Shown piece by piece: positions 23,428 through 36,400 of a stretch of 64,000 bases of DNA (position 1 is its first letter; each line of letters starts with the position of its first letter). The DNA is taken from assembly GCA_028386065.3 (NCBI GenBank), contig JAKUCV010000976.1, positions 34,739-98,738 of the forward strand, in the 5' to 3' direction. The notes beneath the pieces were generated by a model, which worked only from the letters and a program-made list of their open reading frames with translations, had not been told where the DNA came from and did no database searches. The translations under genes and the position numbers were made by a program. Origin of the DNA: Turnera subulata (taxonomy: Eukaryota > Streptophyta > Magnoliopsida > Malpighiales > Passifloraceae).

Positions 23428-23775
23428 TTACAAGCTTTTGTACTTTTTCATGTGAGGAAAAAGTTCTGCGCACGCCAGTTCTATCTGCATCACCAGCGAG
23501 CAGATCTTCTTCAGTGAGACATTCAGCTGCGTCAGAGTCTGCTGCGGTGTGCTGCTTTCAGCAGTTGCCTTGCCCTTCCTATCCTCAGCTTCTTTGCCAG
23601 CAGGTTTCTTCCGCCGTTTTCGAGAGACCACTATGTGTTCTTTCAGACCGACAATGTTCGTCTTGAACCGTTTCTTGGGAGGTTCTTCATCGGAGCTTGT
23701 CAGGAAAGCAGTGCCGCCGATATAGCTGTTGTTCTCGGAGTCAGAGGTAGTTCGAGGTCGGATTGAAGAGTCCAT
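23428..23775 (-). CDS. antisense ORF1 of element A, basic protein
   Basis: An open frame of 115 codons starts MDSSIRPRTTSDSENNSY. It has a Ser/Asp/Glu-rich first 35 residues, a basic PPKKRFK cluster, a second basic cluster RKRRKKPAGKE near 52-62, and a C-terminal part LVMQIELACAELFPHMKK. Homologous to ORF1 of B (53461). In B the frame breaks where A reads SLKK, so each copy ends differently. No enzyme motif is seen; the two basic clusters look like nuclear-localisation signals. Function unknown. Confidence 0.55.
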   Translation of the reverse strand: MDSSIRPRTTSDSENNSYIGGTAFLTSSDEEPPKKRFKTNIVGLKEHIVVSRKRRKKPAGKEAEDRKGKATAESSTPQQTLTQLNVSLKKICSLVMQIELACAELFPHMKKYKSL

Positions 23776-23949
23776 GGCTGTGTGTGAGTTTGCCAGTCAT
23801 GATGTTTGGTTCTTATAGAGGATGAGATGTCGCTTAAGGGTATAAGCGGTTTCTCGCGTTGAGTTTGGACACCTGGTAGAGTGTGCCAGAATCTTATCGT
23901 GGTAGGACCCACGGATAAGACATGGAATTTCGGGGACGAAATTTTTTTT

Positions 23950-23962
23950 AAGGTGGGTAGAC
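23950..23962 (+). promoter_or_regulatory. polypurine tract of element A
   Basis: AAGGTGGGTAGAC directly before the 3' LTR start TGTAACAG. It marks the plus-strand priming site and confirms the plus orientation. Confidence 0.7.
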
Positions 23963-26588
23963 TGTAACAGCCCGGGTAAAAATTTTGGATTTTTACCGGA
24001 CTGTAAAAGTCTTTCTACAGTGATTTACCGAAAGAATTAATCTTGGTAATTAATTCAAGGTAAATCGGGCGTCGTTTTTTGAAACCGAGGGTTTTCCCGC
24101 GCTCGAGATTTGACCGTGGATTTTTCGGGAATAAGTTGTTATTTTTTCGGGTCCCAGAATTCTCAGAAAAATCACACCGGAAAATAACTAAGGAGGTATC
24201 AGTTATTTTCTGGTCCGGACCGGACTCGCTCCATAATGCAGACAAGCTGCATTATTGGATGATCACATGATGCATAGTAAATTCACGGTTATAAAAGAAA
24301 AAGAAGAAGAAACCAGGAGAAGAGAGGAAGAGGAGGAGAAAAAGAAAAAGAGAGAAAAAAAAAAAGAGAGGAAAAGAGAAAAAAAAAAAGAAAAAAAAAT
24401 AAAAAAAAGAAAAGAAAGAAAAAAGGAAGAAAATGGGCACTGTTCACCGTCACCCTGTCACTGTACATGGGAGGACGACCGGCGCAGTCTCGTGCCTCAC
24501 CGCCACCACCAGCAGGACGCCCGAGCGGTCGCCGACCTATCGCCGCCTTCCCCGTCGCTTTCCGCCGCCGGACGCTCCGTCAGTCGGCATTGACCCGCGA
24601 GCAGACCCGCGGATCCGCTTCTCTTCCGCTCTGCTCAGCCTCCTGCCGTCGTCGCGCCGCCTTTCCACCGCCGTTGGAGTCGCCTCGAGCTTGCCTTCCT
24701 CGCGGCTTCCTTCTCTTCGCGTCAGTCGCGTCGCCGCCGTCATCAAGGTGAGCAACCCGTTTTCACGGGCGGGTCGCGGCCGGGTCGCGCCTGGGTTGGA
24801 TCCTGGGCAGCCCGATTTAATTAAAAAAAAACAAAATATATATATATATGTACTTATTTATTATTCTGGTCTAAAATTTTGAAAAAAATATATATTTACT
24901 TTGAGAAAATTATGATCAATTTAATTCTGGTATTTTGAGGATAATATAAATATATATACTTTGATAAATAATTAAGTTATGTTTTGGAAAACTATTATTA
25001 TTTGGAAAAAAAATATAAATACCATGAAATTAATTTCTGGAAATTTTATATATATATATATATTATTTTCCCTGGAAAATTATGGTTATGGAAATATATA
25101 TATATATATGTACTTTGAAAATTAAAGGTAATTATATTTTGTGTTGGAAAATATTATTATATACATTTAGAAAAAGATAAATACTATATATATATTTTCT
25201 AGAAATTATAAATACGATATTATTTTTCTAGAAAATTATGGTGATTATATTTTGGGAAAAGTATAATTAATTTATGAAATTATTTTGAAAAATTTTTTAA
25301 TTAAAGTATGGTACCGAAATTATATTCGGATATACGTACGGTATAATACTTTCGGTAAAAGATGATAATAAAGGATAAGAACCAGGATGGGTATATTTCG
25401 CAGTTTTGGCATCATAGTATATCGATTATGTGCATTTATGTGTATATATTGTTTTGTTGTATAGGTTCGGATATCGGGCAGTTTCCCGAGGAGCCGGCTT
25501 CAGACCGGACATTGTCTTCGGAGTTGAGTAATCGGCCAAGGTGAGGATGGATTTCCTTCTATATGTGCCTATATTACTCGGTTGTTGTGTTTGATGGTTG
25601 TTGGACTGTTGTTTGTTGCATAAGCTGTGGTTTGTTTTCGGGATGTTTATCCCAGTATCTTGGTTGGTATTTGGATGTTTATCTTGAGTCTTTTTGGTAT
25701 AAGGTATAATGGAATTAATTAATAATTTGAGATAAGGATGTTGATCCTTGATTTTGGATAGGGATATCTATCCCGGTATTTTGGTTAGGGATGTTGATCC
25801 CTGAATTTGATTTTGATGATGATAATATAATTGTCACGTGGTAAGTAGTGGTACGACTCGATGGTTTAAGACTGTTTCGTGGTGGCCATGACTTGGGTTA
25901 CTTGTGATAAGCATGTCTATGCTTGGGATGTCTATCCCGTGATTATTTTTGGGATGTCTATCCCTGGGTTCGTGTTTTTGGGATGTCGATCCCTGGGTTC
26001 TCTTGGATTTGGTCTGGCACCCGGAATATGTTGATAACCAGGTCTGACCCTAGCTTATCCGTGACGGGGCCCGGAAAAGATAAAATTGGATAATTGGATT
26101 TTTGTTTTAGTCTTTTGGTCTTGGACCAGTTTTGGGTCGAGTCTTTTGGTTTGTTTTATTTTGGCTGTTATGATTGTGTTTTTGACTTGAGTAATTATGG
26201 TGTTGCATATTGATTGTCTATCCTTCGTCGGTGAGCACTTCGGACTCACCCCTCACCTGCGGGCTTTCATCCCGTAGGATGAGATATTTGTGGTACAGGT
26301 TTGATGCATTCCAGAGAGGCTGCAGCGTTATCCCTTGGACAGGACTCGGATCCATAGTTTGCATCAGTGTCGCATACAGTGTCTTTGTGAGTTATTAAGT
26401 CTTCCGCTGTGCTACTTTTTGTTATTGTTGGGCCATTGGGCCGGTTATGGTGTTATTGATGTTTTATTTTTGGGCTGTTGAGCCCGAGTTTCTGTTGTAT
26501 ACACTGTATGTTGGGCTTGGTTTGGTTGGGTCGTCACAGTTCCGACACGTGTTTACTGTGTACGGTAAATACGGGTCGAGGCGTTTCA
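23963..26588 (+). repeat. 3' LTR of element A
   Basis: 2626 bp. Nearly identical to the 5' LTR except for a purine tract shorter by about 140 bases and scattered substitutions. TATA at 24289-24297, dyad array at 25640-25993. Confidence 0.92.
25640..25993 (+). repeat. dyad array in 3' LTR of A
   Basis: Same order of units as 17864-18217. One unit here reads GGGATATCTATCCC, which keeps the arms but changes the centre. Confidence 0.85.
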
Positions 26589-26880
26589 AAGTTAGTTTTG
26601 TTACCGTTTTTATTGTGATAAAACATTATTAATTGTGACAATTTATATAATCATTTAAAAGATTTTTGCTGACAATTGATATTGTCACATCATTTTATAA
26701 TATGACGAAAAATTTAGTGTCGTCCATATACTAGGAAAATAGTGACAACTTTTTACAAAAAGTTTTTGTTATAGAAATATAAGTGACAAGCACTATAACA
26801 TCACCAATTTATTTGGGTGAAAATTAATATGATTTTTGTGACAACAAAATGTGCCACATAAAAAAATTTTCCTTTAGTGG

Positions 26881-27478
26881 ACACTGTCCGTTCCATCCTT
26901 CAGTAGTCAGATCCGGTAGCAGAGGGTTGGGTCGCTTGCTGTTCAATTAGTGAACATTTCCATAAGCAAGATATCGTCATTTTCTGTCTTGAATTTGGAC
27001 TCCAGTAGGGCAAGGTACCTTAATTTCATTGTTCGGATGGGACTCCAATTAAACAACATACGGGCATTGTTCAGATGGGACTCCAAATAAACAACATACC
27101 GGCTATTCGGTCAAACCACTATTTGTTTAAGTTTGAGCAATGGAGATATATAGATATATAGATACATATACATATTAATATTGTGGGCAGATATATTCTT
27201 CAACAATTACCATGGACTTGTTTTCTGTTTGTCACTGTCAGGGCTAGGCCCTTAATTTGATTGGTATGAGTTTTCTACTTAATTTGTCAAAGCAATCCCC
27301 AAGATAAGCGCCAACTAATGCCGGCTGAATTAATAAATAATTTGATTACAACCTTGTCTTACTTAGTAGTGCTTGCTTTAGTTACTATTAGTATCATCGA
27401 ACTTAATTATTTATAACGTAGGATCAAGGTACAGAACAATTAATTTAGATAACCAAGCAGACAGAACATAATTAAGCC
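26881..27478. promoter_or_regulatory. upstream region of the acyltransferase-like gene
   Basis: Six hundred bases between the CACTA end and the start codon. It contains a 38-bp tandem duplication (27027-27064 and 27065-27102, CATTGTTCGGATGGGACTCC…). No single promoter element is decisive. Confidence 0.4.
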
Positions 27479-30400
27479 ATGGAGGATCCCAAGAGATTGG
27501 AGGAAGGGTTTGGTGATACCCAGCAGGTCGCAAACAAGGATCAGGATGCACATTTGACTCACAAAGTAGATAAGGCTGGTAATGGAGATGGCATCGGCAA
27601 TGAAAAAGAGGAGAAAAGCACAGTGCATGACCAGTTGGTGGAAGTGGAAATAAAAGACCAACCGGTGGTAAAGCAGAGGAGCAAGAGAATTGCTACTTTG
27701 GATGCATTTAGAGGCCTTACTGTCGTAGTAAGTTAATTAGTAGTACTCTGCTGCATGTTAGAAGCCCAGAAATAGCTAATGCTATTATTGGCATATATAA
27801 CAGTATATCTATATAATATCAACCTATCCTCCAGCCTATTTATTCCCTTCCAGTGACATACATGATACCCTTTAATTTGTCTCCAGCGCTGTTATTTTGT
27901 ATATTTGTCTTAGTGTATATATGTATCTCTCAGATCCTGAGACCGAGAAGGAACGAAGGGGAGATGTGTGGTTCATATGCATATACATATATATATATAT
28001 ATATGTATGTATCTATATATATATATATATGTATGTATCTATATATATATATATGTATGTATGTATATATATATATATGTATGTATCTATATATATATAT
28101 ATGTATGTATCTATATATATATATATATGTATGTATGTATATATATATATATGTATGTATGTATATATATATATATGTATGTATGTATATATATATATAT
28201 ATGTATGTATGTATATATATGTATGTATGTATGTATGTATATATATATGTATGTATATATATATATATGTATGTATGTATATATATATATATTCATTTTA
28301 TGCCAATTGTTCTTTTCTTTTGCAATTCTCCTGAAAACTTTTTCAAACTTTGTATGCAGCAGCAGCTAGGGTCTGAAAACTTTTTCAAACTTTGTATGCA
28401 GCAGCAGCTAGGGTCCATGGACTAGTACATACCATGCATCCTATATATATATATATATCTAATAAGTCATTCATGATTAATAGATTGTGATGCATGTGTC
28501 GTTCATTGTGCCTATGTATATATAGTTGATGATATTGGTAGATAATGCCGGCGAAGCGTATCCTCGCATAGACCATTCACCATGGAATGGATGCAGATTG
28601 GCAGACTTTGTGATGCCATTTTTCCTCTTCATCGTGGGTGTCGCAATTGCTCTTGCTCTCAAGGTACGTAATAGCTAGATATCTTCCTTTTGTTTTATCA
28701 AGCTCTTTTTTTTTTTTTTGATATTTGCTTCAGATGTGATTAAAGATATTCCAGGGCATAAATATCTGAGCTTGCAATTAAAAGCAAGCTGGAATAGCAA
28801 AAATGCTGAACGCGCGCACTCAAAATTTGCTCAAGATGATTTTGTGACTTTGCAAATGATGGAAAAGAAACCAATCTAAACCACGTTATATAATAGACTG
28901 GACATGAAATTCTTGGTCTCACTATATTGCAGAGAATTCCCAAGAAAAAGGATGCAGTTAAGAAGATTATTCTAAGGACATTGAAGCTTCTTTTCTGGGG
29001 AATTCTGTTGCAAGGTACCAAAGACAATTTAAATTATTTTTTTTCACCTGTTCCTTCAATTAATTCTTTTAGTGGCATGATGTCTCATGACTGCTTTAGC
29101 CACCATGCCTTGTGGCGCTACTTTTGGAGTTTTTCTATGTCATTGTCACTCGTCTGTGTGTGTAAGTAGTGTAGTGTCACCTCACAAATTGCAGGAGGAT
29201 ACTCGCATGCACCGACTGATCTCTTATACGGAGTTGACATGAAGCATATACGGTGGTGTGGCATTCTTCAGGTCTTTTCCTTAACCTTACAATTAACACA
29301 GAATTGATTGCTTCCAAAGAATAGACTTAAATAAATCCGATATAATCCTTCCTAACACCAAAATAACTCGGCAATTTTAATGAGATCATGTCACGGTATT
29401 GAATATTATTTAACCCATGATCAATGTGTCCCTGTCTTTCTTTCTGGCGTTGTCTTTTGTTGTGGGCAGAGGATAGCATTGGTATATGCTTTTGTAGCTC
29501 TGATAGAGGCTCTAACCATCAGGGACAGACAAGCTATCCAGGAGCCAGGGCATTTCTCCATTTTCAAGGCATATCGGTTTCAATGGTAGAAGATAACTGC
29601 AACCCGTTTTGTTGTTCACTACTCTATATATATTAATTTGGAGCCTAGGTTTAACCTCCATGCATGTTTGTCTTTAATTAGCTGAAATGGTACTTAAAGC
29701 TACTATGTATATATGTAGCCCAAGCTCAAAAACCTTTTAAGTTCATGTTCTGTTTGCATTTCAGGAATGGAGGATTTGTTGCATTCGTCATTTATATGAT
29801 CACAATATATGCACTATATGTACCGGATTGGAGTTTTGTTGAGGATCACAAGAGATACACGGTAATGCAAAGTAATTAATTTTCACTCCATACATTGCCA
29901 ATCCAATGTGCAAGTAAGCTCTTACTCAAATATCCATCCCAGGTCAAATGTGGGATGCGAGGACACTTAGGACCTGCATGCAATGCTGTTGGTTATGTTG
30001 ATAGACAGGTCTGGGGCATTAATCATCTGTATGAATTCCCTGTTTGGAGCCGCTTAAAGGTTGGTCTTAATTTTGTTACTCAAATAGGATGGTTAGTTTT
30101 GCTTCATGTCTTGATTCTGTTTCTTGCATATTTAATTAGCATGGTTGGTATTCTTCTTTTGCTTATTGTTATTGTAGGCTTGCACTCTTGACTCTCCAGC
30201 TTCCGGGCCACTACGCCAGGATGCTCCTACCTGGTGCAGTGCTCCATTCGAACCTGAAGGCTTGTTGAGGTTTGTAGACAGACGGACACAGATGACAAGC
30301 TTAATTAGTACCTGTGGACAGGAAATAGAGTTTATGACTACCATTCAATGATCATATTAATTTAACTAAATGATCTCTTTGTTTCTTTCGTCCCTTAGTT

Positions 30401-33400
30401 CAATCTCAGCTATCCTCTCCGCTACCATTGGCATCCATTATGGACATGTGTTAATACATTTCAAGGTCGGAAGCTCTTAATGTACAAAAGTTATATATAA
30501 AGTTGATGATTAAACCTTTATTGGGAAAACAAAAAAACAAAATTTGATGAAAACTGAAAAGACATATTCTTCCTGATATGCAGGACCATTCTGATAGACT
30601 TAAGCAATGGGTCTCTATAGGTCTTGGCTTGCTCATTCTGGCCATTCTCCTTCATTTCGCGGATGGTGAGTTCAATTGTCCATGTGCTTCAATTAATTCT
30701 AGAATTAAATCAAACATACCCTTAGTTGCTTATCAGCCAGTTTGGTATCATGGAATTGAATTCAATTCCAAGAATTGAAATCAATTCCTTAATTTGGTAT
30801 AATCCTACTTAACTTAAAATAGGAATTGAATTCTATTTTTTTATTTTTGGATCAATAGTTTGGTAATATTTTAAATCCAAGCAAAACCTATCAGATTTGG
30901 AATTCAATTCAATTGGAAAAGTATTAGTATGTCTAAATGACAAAAATGACCTTATACTCTTATTTTATTTTTTTTTAGCAAAAGGACAACTTAGGTAATT
31001 TTAGCAATTCAATTGATAATTTGATTTATACCAAAAATTAGAATTAAATTCAATTCCTCACTATTAAAAAGTATACTAAACATGGGAATTGATTTCATAA
31101 TGAATTCAAATTCTAAATTTTTAATGATTTGAGGGTATGTTTGGTACACGCCATAATTGGAATGGGAATGCAAATCCTAGATGTGAGGCTTTGGATTCCC
31201 ATCCCCATCTAATTTGACTTGTAATTGGATTAGGATTCCAAATTATGTGTTTGGTTCAAACTCAATGGATGAGGGAAAAGTCTAAAATGTTCAAAATATC
31301 CCCTGTTCATTTTATTTGTATTTCTTAATTTTTGTACTATAATTTATTTTTGTATTTCAATTTTATGACTTCAATATTGTGGGAATTTTTTTGACGTTTC
31401 ACGTCTTTATTTTAAATTTTTATACAAATAAATTTTTTCCTTAAAAACATTAATCTATCTATACTATATATAAAAGCACGAAGACAAGCGAAATAGACGA
31501 AATTATTAAAATACTCCTACCTTATTATTAAATACCCTTACTTTATTATTATATATTATTATCCTGGTTTTTATTCGTATGACCAATTCTTCAATTCGTA
31601 TTCGTAGCGGACTAGGAATTTGCATACATTCGTAGTGGTATTAGTTGCCGACAAGCAATTGTAATACAATTATGTGCCAACTAGGAATAGAACTGAACGT
31701 GTGATTATAAAAGTATATAACTCTCTTTTAAATTATAAATAAACGAAGCAAAGCCCATCCTGCAATTTAATTGATTTAAGTATATTCCTAGCGTTATGAT
31801 ATCATCTTCAATCTTTCTCATAAAATTCTACGATATATTGCATCATCTTCAATAGGTCTAGGTATTTTATTCTATTACTTTCTCATAAAATTCTACGGGC
31901 CATTGAGTCTATGTCAGCAAGAATTTAAATGTTTCCATGCCAATCTCATCACCTCCAATAGCTGCAAAGTTTGTATTTCTTTTAAAATTATTTCATTGCA
32001 AGAATATATATTTCATTCTCTTTTTTATGTATTTGTTTTTTATTATTTTAATTGAGGATATTTAAAATTAAATTATTCTTGATGTAATTGTTTGATTTTT
32101 TAATAATTAATTAATTTCTTTCCCTCTAATCTTTTAATTTGATTTTATTTTTTTGTAGGGAGTTATTTGATTTTTGCATAATTATTATGGCTCCAAAAAG
32201 AAAAAAAAAACTTATTATAGTCGATTGAGGAACAGACATAAGCTTATATTGCAATAAGTATACAGAATAGAAGGAAAAAGAATTTTGGGAATATCTCATA
32301 TGATGAATCAACTTTAAAAAATGAACAAAGTCATGCTTATATTGCAAGAAACATTCAGAATAGAGGAACTTACTATAGTCGATTGATTGAACAACATAGA
32401 CAAGCTTATATTGCAAGAAGTATACAGGATATGAGGAAAAGAAATCTTGGAAATATCTCGTGTGATGAATCAACTTCACAAAATGAACAGAGTCAAGCTC
32501 ATATTGCAAGAAATATACAAAATAGGAAGAAAAGGAATCTTGGAAATACCTCATGTGATGAATCAACTTCACAAAACGAAGAGAGACAATCTTATATTGA
32601 AAGAAATGTACAGAATAGAAAGAAAAGGAATCTTCCAAATATCTCATGTGATGGATCAACTTCACAAAACGACAATGATAAGAGGAAAAAGAAAGGACTA
32701 ATGCCTCCTTATTCCTCAAAGTTTTATCTACTCCATATACCAACCAAGGTTAGTAACTACTATGAAAATTATTTGTTTTACTATTTCCTGAAATTAATTA
32801 TTATGAATAATAATTACTAAAAAAATAATAAAATTATGAAGAAGAGCAATTGAAGAATTAACGAAAACTATGAACTTGAATAATGCCTATAAAAAAGTAT
32901 AACCACAGCGAAGAATAGTCACAAGATCTCATGGTAGGTGTGTTTGTAATTTATTATCAATAAGAACTATGAAAAACAAAAATTGAAGAATAGTTGAATT
33001 GACAACGAAAACCAAGAACAAGAGCAATGATTACGAAAAAAATAATAATATAACTTAATAATCCTCTTCATTAATAATATAATTTAATAATAATAATAAT
33101 TATATAATTTAGAATATCAAAAGATTACCAAATATCATTAATAATAATCAATTTATAAATTTTTATTCTAATACAAATACTATTTCTAAATAATTTGTTT
33201 GTCTAGATTATGAAAAAAATCTTTGTGTACATTATACATAAGTCCTTATAAAGATAATGATTAATATATAAAAATTTATTTATATCTTTTCAACGATAAC
33301 CAAAAATTACGAAGAACAATAATTATTGAAAATAATAGAACTATGAAAAGAACACCCGAAAAGTCAGCAAAAACCATGAACAAAATTAGAGTTTTTTCAA

Positions 33401-36400
33401 AAAAATAATCATGAAGAAGAATAATCACAAGAGCTCATGACATATGTATTTGTAATTTATTGTAAGGAAGAACTAGGGTTCAATACATTTTACCCCCTGA
33501 ACTTTTAGTCAAATTAGACTTGACCTCTGAACTAAAAAAACCGGTATTTTAACCCCTAAACTTCAATATTCTCCGATTAAGCCCTTTTGGTTGGACCGAT
33601 ACCGACTCCGTTAACAGAATTAACGGAGCTTACCGATGTTGGACACGTGGCCTGATCGAGACCGTTGATATTTACCCCTAGGTTTTCCTTTTTTTTCCCT
33701 TTTTTCCTTTTTTCTTTGAGAAAGGGAGAAAGAGGAGTGGGTTTAGGTTGTAAAATTAATTTTTTAATGTTTCTTCATCATTTTTTTAATTTTTAAAGAC
33801 TCAATTTGAATTTTTTTAAAAAAACTAAAATTTACGTTTCTGTAAAGTTAGAAAACAGTAAAGTAATTTTTTAAGTTATATTTAGATGTTAGTGATTGAA
33901 GCCTTTTTGTCTTTCCTTTCTTCGTTTTTTTAAAAAATAAAATAAGAGAAAGAAATTTTATCAAACACATAAATAGGGTTAATCAAACGGTGTTGATCTT
34001 GCCACGTGTCGATCATCGGTGCATTCCGTTAAGTCAACTAACACCAATGTGAAAACCCTAACGGAGAAGGGTTAAAATGTGGAATTGTAAAGTTCAGGGG
34101 GTAAAATACCGGTTTTTTTAGTTCAGGGGTTAAGTGTAGTTTGACCAAAAGTTCAGGGGGGTAAAATGTATTGAACCCGGAAGAACTATAGAGAAGAAGA
34201 GTCGGAGTAGTTACGAAAACTACGAACAAGAACAATGACTACGTAAAAGAATAATAATATTAAAGAATTATCATAGGAATCCATAACTATATGTTTGTAG
34301 TTTATTGTCAACAAGAACTGTGAAGAAGAAAAATTAAAGTACAGACTAGCATTAAAAATTATCATTAACAATAATCAATTTTATAAACCACTACATAAAC
34401 TAATTCTAAATAATGTGTATCCCTCTGGCTAGATTTTATATATAAGTTCGTTTCAAAATTAAGATTAATACAATATCACGTGATTTAAAAAAATATAATA
34501 CGCCATGTGCATCGCACGTGAAGAAAAAACTAGTACTATATATAAAAGCACGAAGTCACCAAAACATGCGAAATTAAAATACCAAAATACCCTTTGATTT
34601 CTATTATAATTAATGGCATAATAGTCATTCAACCAGGATCCAATTTTTTTTAAAAAAAAATCAGTTTAATCCCTAAGACAACTAATTGGATCACTTTTTT
34701 TAGAAAAAAACAGTTTAATCCCAAAGTAAGTCGTTGACCATCCAATGGCAAATTGCATCTGTGTAAAAAAAAAAAAACAGTTTTTAAGTTAAAAGAGGAT
34801 TTCCGTCCACTTGGTGATTCGGTGATTTGCCAACTGTAAGAAAACTTCTTAAAACAAAAAAAAAAAGTGGCACAATTATCTTCACTATTTAATTTTATTA
34901 AAAATATAAAATAATTAAATCAAAAGAAGAGAAAAAAAAAAAAGAGAGAGAAGAAATGTGTCTTGCCCATCAAGACGACGTCTACCACAATTTCTTTCTT
35001 TTCTTTGAATCGACTTGCACCAAGCCTCATATTTAAGGTTCACGAGGAATAAAAGAGACAGGGTTGTGGTTCGAAGGAATTGTAAAATCTCTTCCCTCTT
35101 CTCTCCTATCTTCTTTTTGAGTTGTTTTAAAAACAAATCAATTTAATCCCAAAGTGAGTAGGTTTAATCGGATTACCAATGGATACTATAGGGAATACTA
35201 AAGACGGCAAATTAGATCAATTTTTTTTTCAAAAGTCAGTTTAATCCCATAAATCGGATGCTATGTGTATATAATATATAAGCATAGCATTTTGAAATAC
35301 AAATTCATAATCATTAGTACAAAACAATTGAATAACCATGTATATTTCGATTTCTTAAGTCCTCAATAAGTCTTCAGATAATTCTTTTTAAAGCTAACAA
35401 TTATGCTTTCAATTTAATCTTTATTCTCTATTATTATTTAATAATTTTGATGCTATGTAGAGTACTTAAAAAGTTCTTGTAGGCCACAACCTAATTTCTT
35501 TTTCCGAAAATTATCGCATGTATTTTATGATTATGATTAACATGTAATAGAAAACTGAGAGGAGTTAACCAATGGATACTATAGTGATCAAGGTTATTAA
35601 ACCCGGACCGGCCATTGACCCGTTTCAGTGGCCGGGTCACGGGTCAAGAGGTTTAACTGGGGTTCAACCGGGTCTGACCGGTATGAGAATTAATACTAAA
35701 ATTATATAATTTTTTTTGCAAAGGTCCAACTAAAGGTCTGATTATGGTCTGGCCAAAATAAAATTTTGAATTTTTTTACTTTTGGCCCGGAAAAAACTGG
35801 AAACGGGTCAATAAAACCGGGAAACCCGAAGAACCCGTCATGACCCGATTAGTTTTTTGGAGGATAAAACCCGGAGGGAGAAAAACCCGGATTTGTCTCC
35901 GAGTCACGGTTACTGGTTTCAACCGGCCGGGCCGGACCGGATTTGATAACCATGATAGTGATAGACAAGAAAGCACCTTAGACTTCTTAATTAAAAATTA
36001 AACTGGAAGGAACTATACAAAACAATGGTTTAGTCATTAATCGGCCTAAGAAGAATTTGTAATATTTCGCTCTAAAAAAGGTTGCTGGATTAATCATTGA
36101 TTCGCGGAATCTTCAATGATTAAAAGGCTGTTGGATTAAAATTTCTTCCAAAGATATTGATAAAACATTAAATTATACACATAAGTTGAATTAGGTAGAT
36201 TATGTGTTTCTTTTTTTTTTATGATACTTAACCATCTATCTTCTTTACAGCCCATACGAGATCATACTCATATTTGTTATGACTTCCGAAAGAAAAAAAA
36301 CTCATTAAAAAAGAGCACCAAAATTGAAAAACGAAAATACCCTTATTTAATATTAATGTAACAAATAATGAATGATGTGTCATATACTAATGAATGATAT

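Larger units (their letters stand above)
16052..26588 (+). mobile_element. LTR retrotransposon A, giant-LTR non-autonomous family
   Basis: Complete element with direct LTRs (16052-21622 interrupted, and 23963-26588) starting TGTAACAGCCCGGG and ending GTTTCA, flanked by the 5-bp duplication AAGTT (16047-16051 and 26589-26593). A primer-binding site follows the left LTR and a polypurine tract precedes the right LTR, which fixes the sense as plus. The internal region (21623-23962) has no gag, protease, integrase or reverse transcriptase; it carries two decayed ORFs on the opposite strand. It must rely on proteins from another element for mobility. Confidence 0.92.
14968..26880. mobile_element. 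non-autonomous CACTA (En/Spm-like) element, split by an LTR retrotransposon
   Basis: The left end CGCTACAAGAAAA (CACTACAAGAAAA with one change) pairs with the right end, whose reverse complement is CACTAAAGGAAAA. The 3-bp duplication GAC (14965-14967 and 26881-26883) is the family's size. Both arms (14968-16051 and 26594-26880) are packed with TTGTCAC / GTGACAA motifs in both directions, the subterminal repeats bound by CACTA transposases. About 1.4 kb of CACTA sequence remains, with no transposase, so it is a deletion derivative. Confidence 0.8.
31458..34533 (+). mobile_element. Helitron, inner copy
   Basis: Starts TCTATACTATATATAAAAGC and ends with a GTGC/GCAC hairpin (about 34507-34516), then AAGAAAAAACTAG at 34533, inserted between A and T. 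It carries a tandem-repeat ORF and a Mutator-type MITE. The inner and outer copies share their first 27 bases, so they are close relatives. Confidence 0.75.

Noticed and set aside
21623..23962. Element A in reverse sense, which would make its ORFs sense-strand genes
   Set aside because: In that orientation there is no primer site after the first LTR and no purine tract before the second, whereas both fit in the plus sense.
27853..28425. 190-codon frame of Tyr-Ile-Cys-Met repeats
   Set aside because: Read-through of the TA/GTAT microsatellite in an intron; equal frames exist in all phases.
32126..32743. 205-codon minus-strand frame with repeats
   Set aside because: Mirror of the plus-strand 93-bp repeat; the plus frame has the more plausible protein composition and agrees with Helitron sense.
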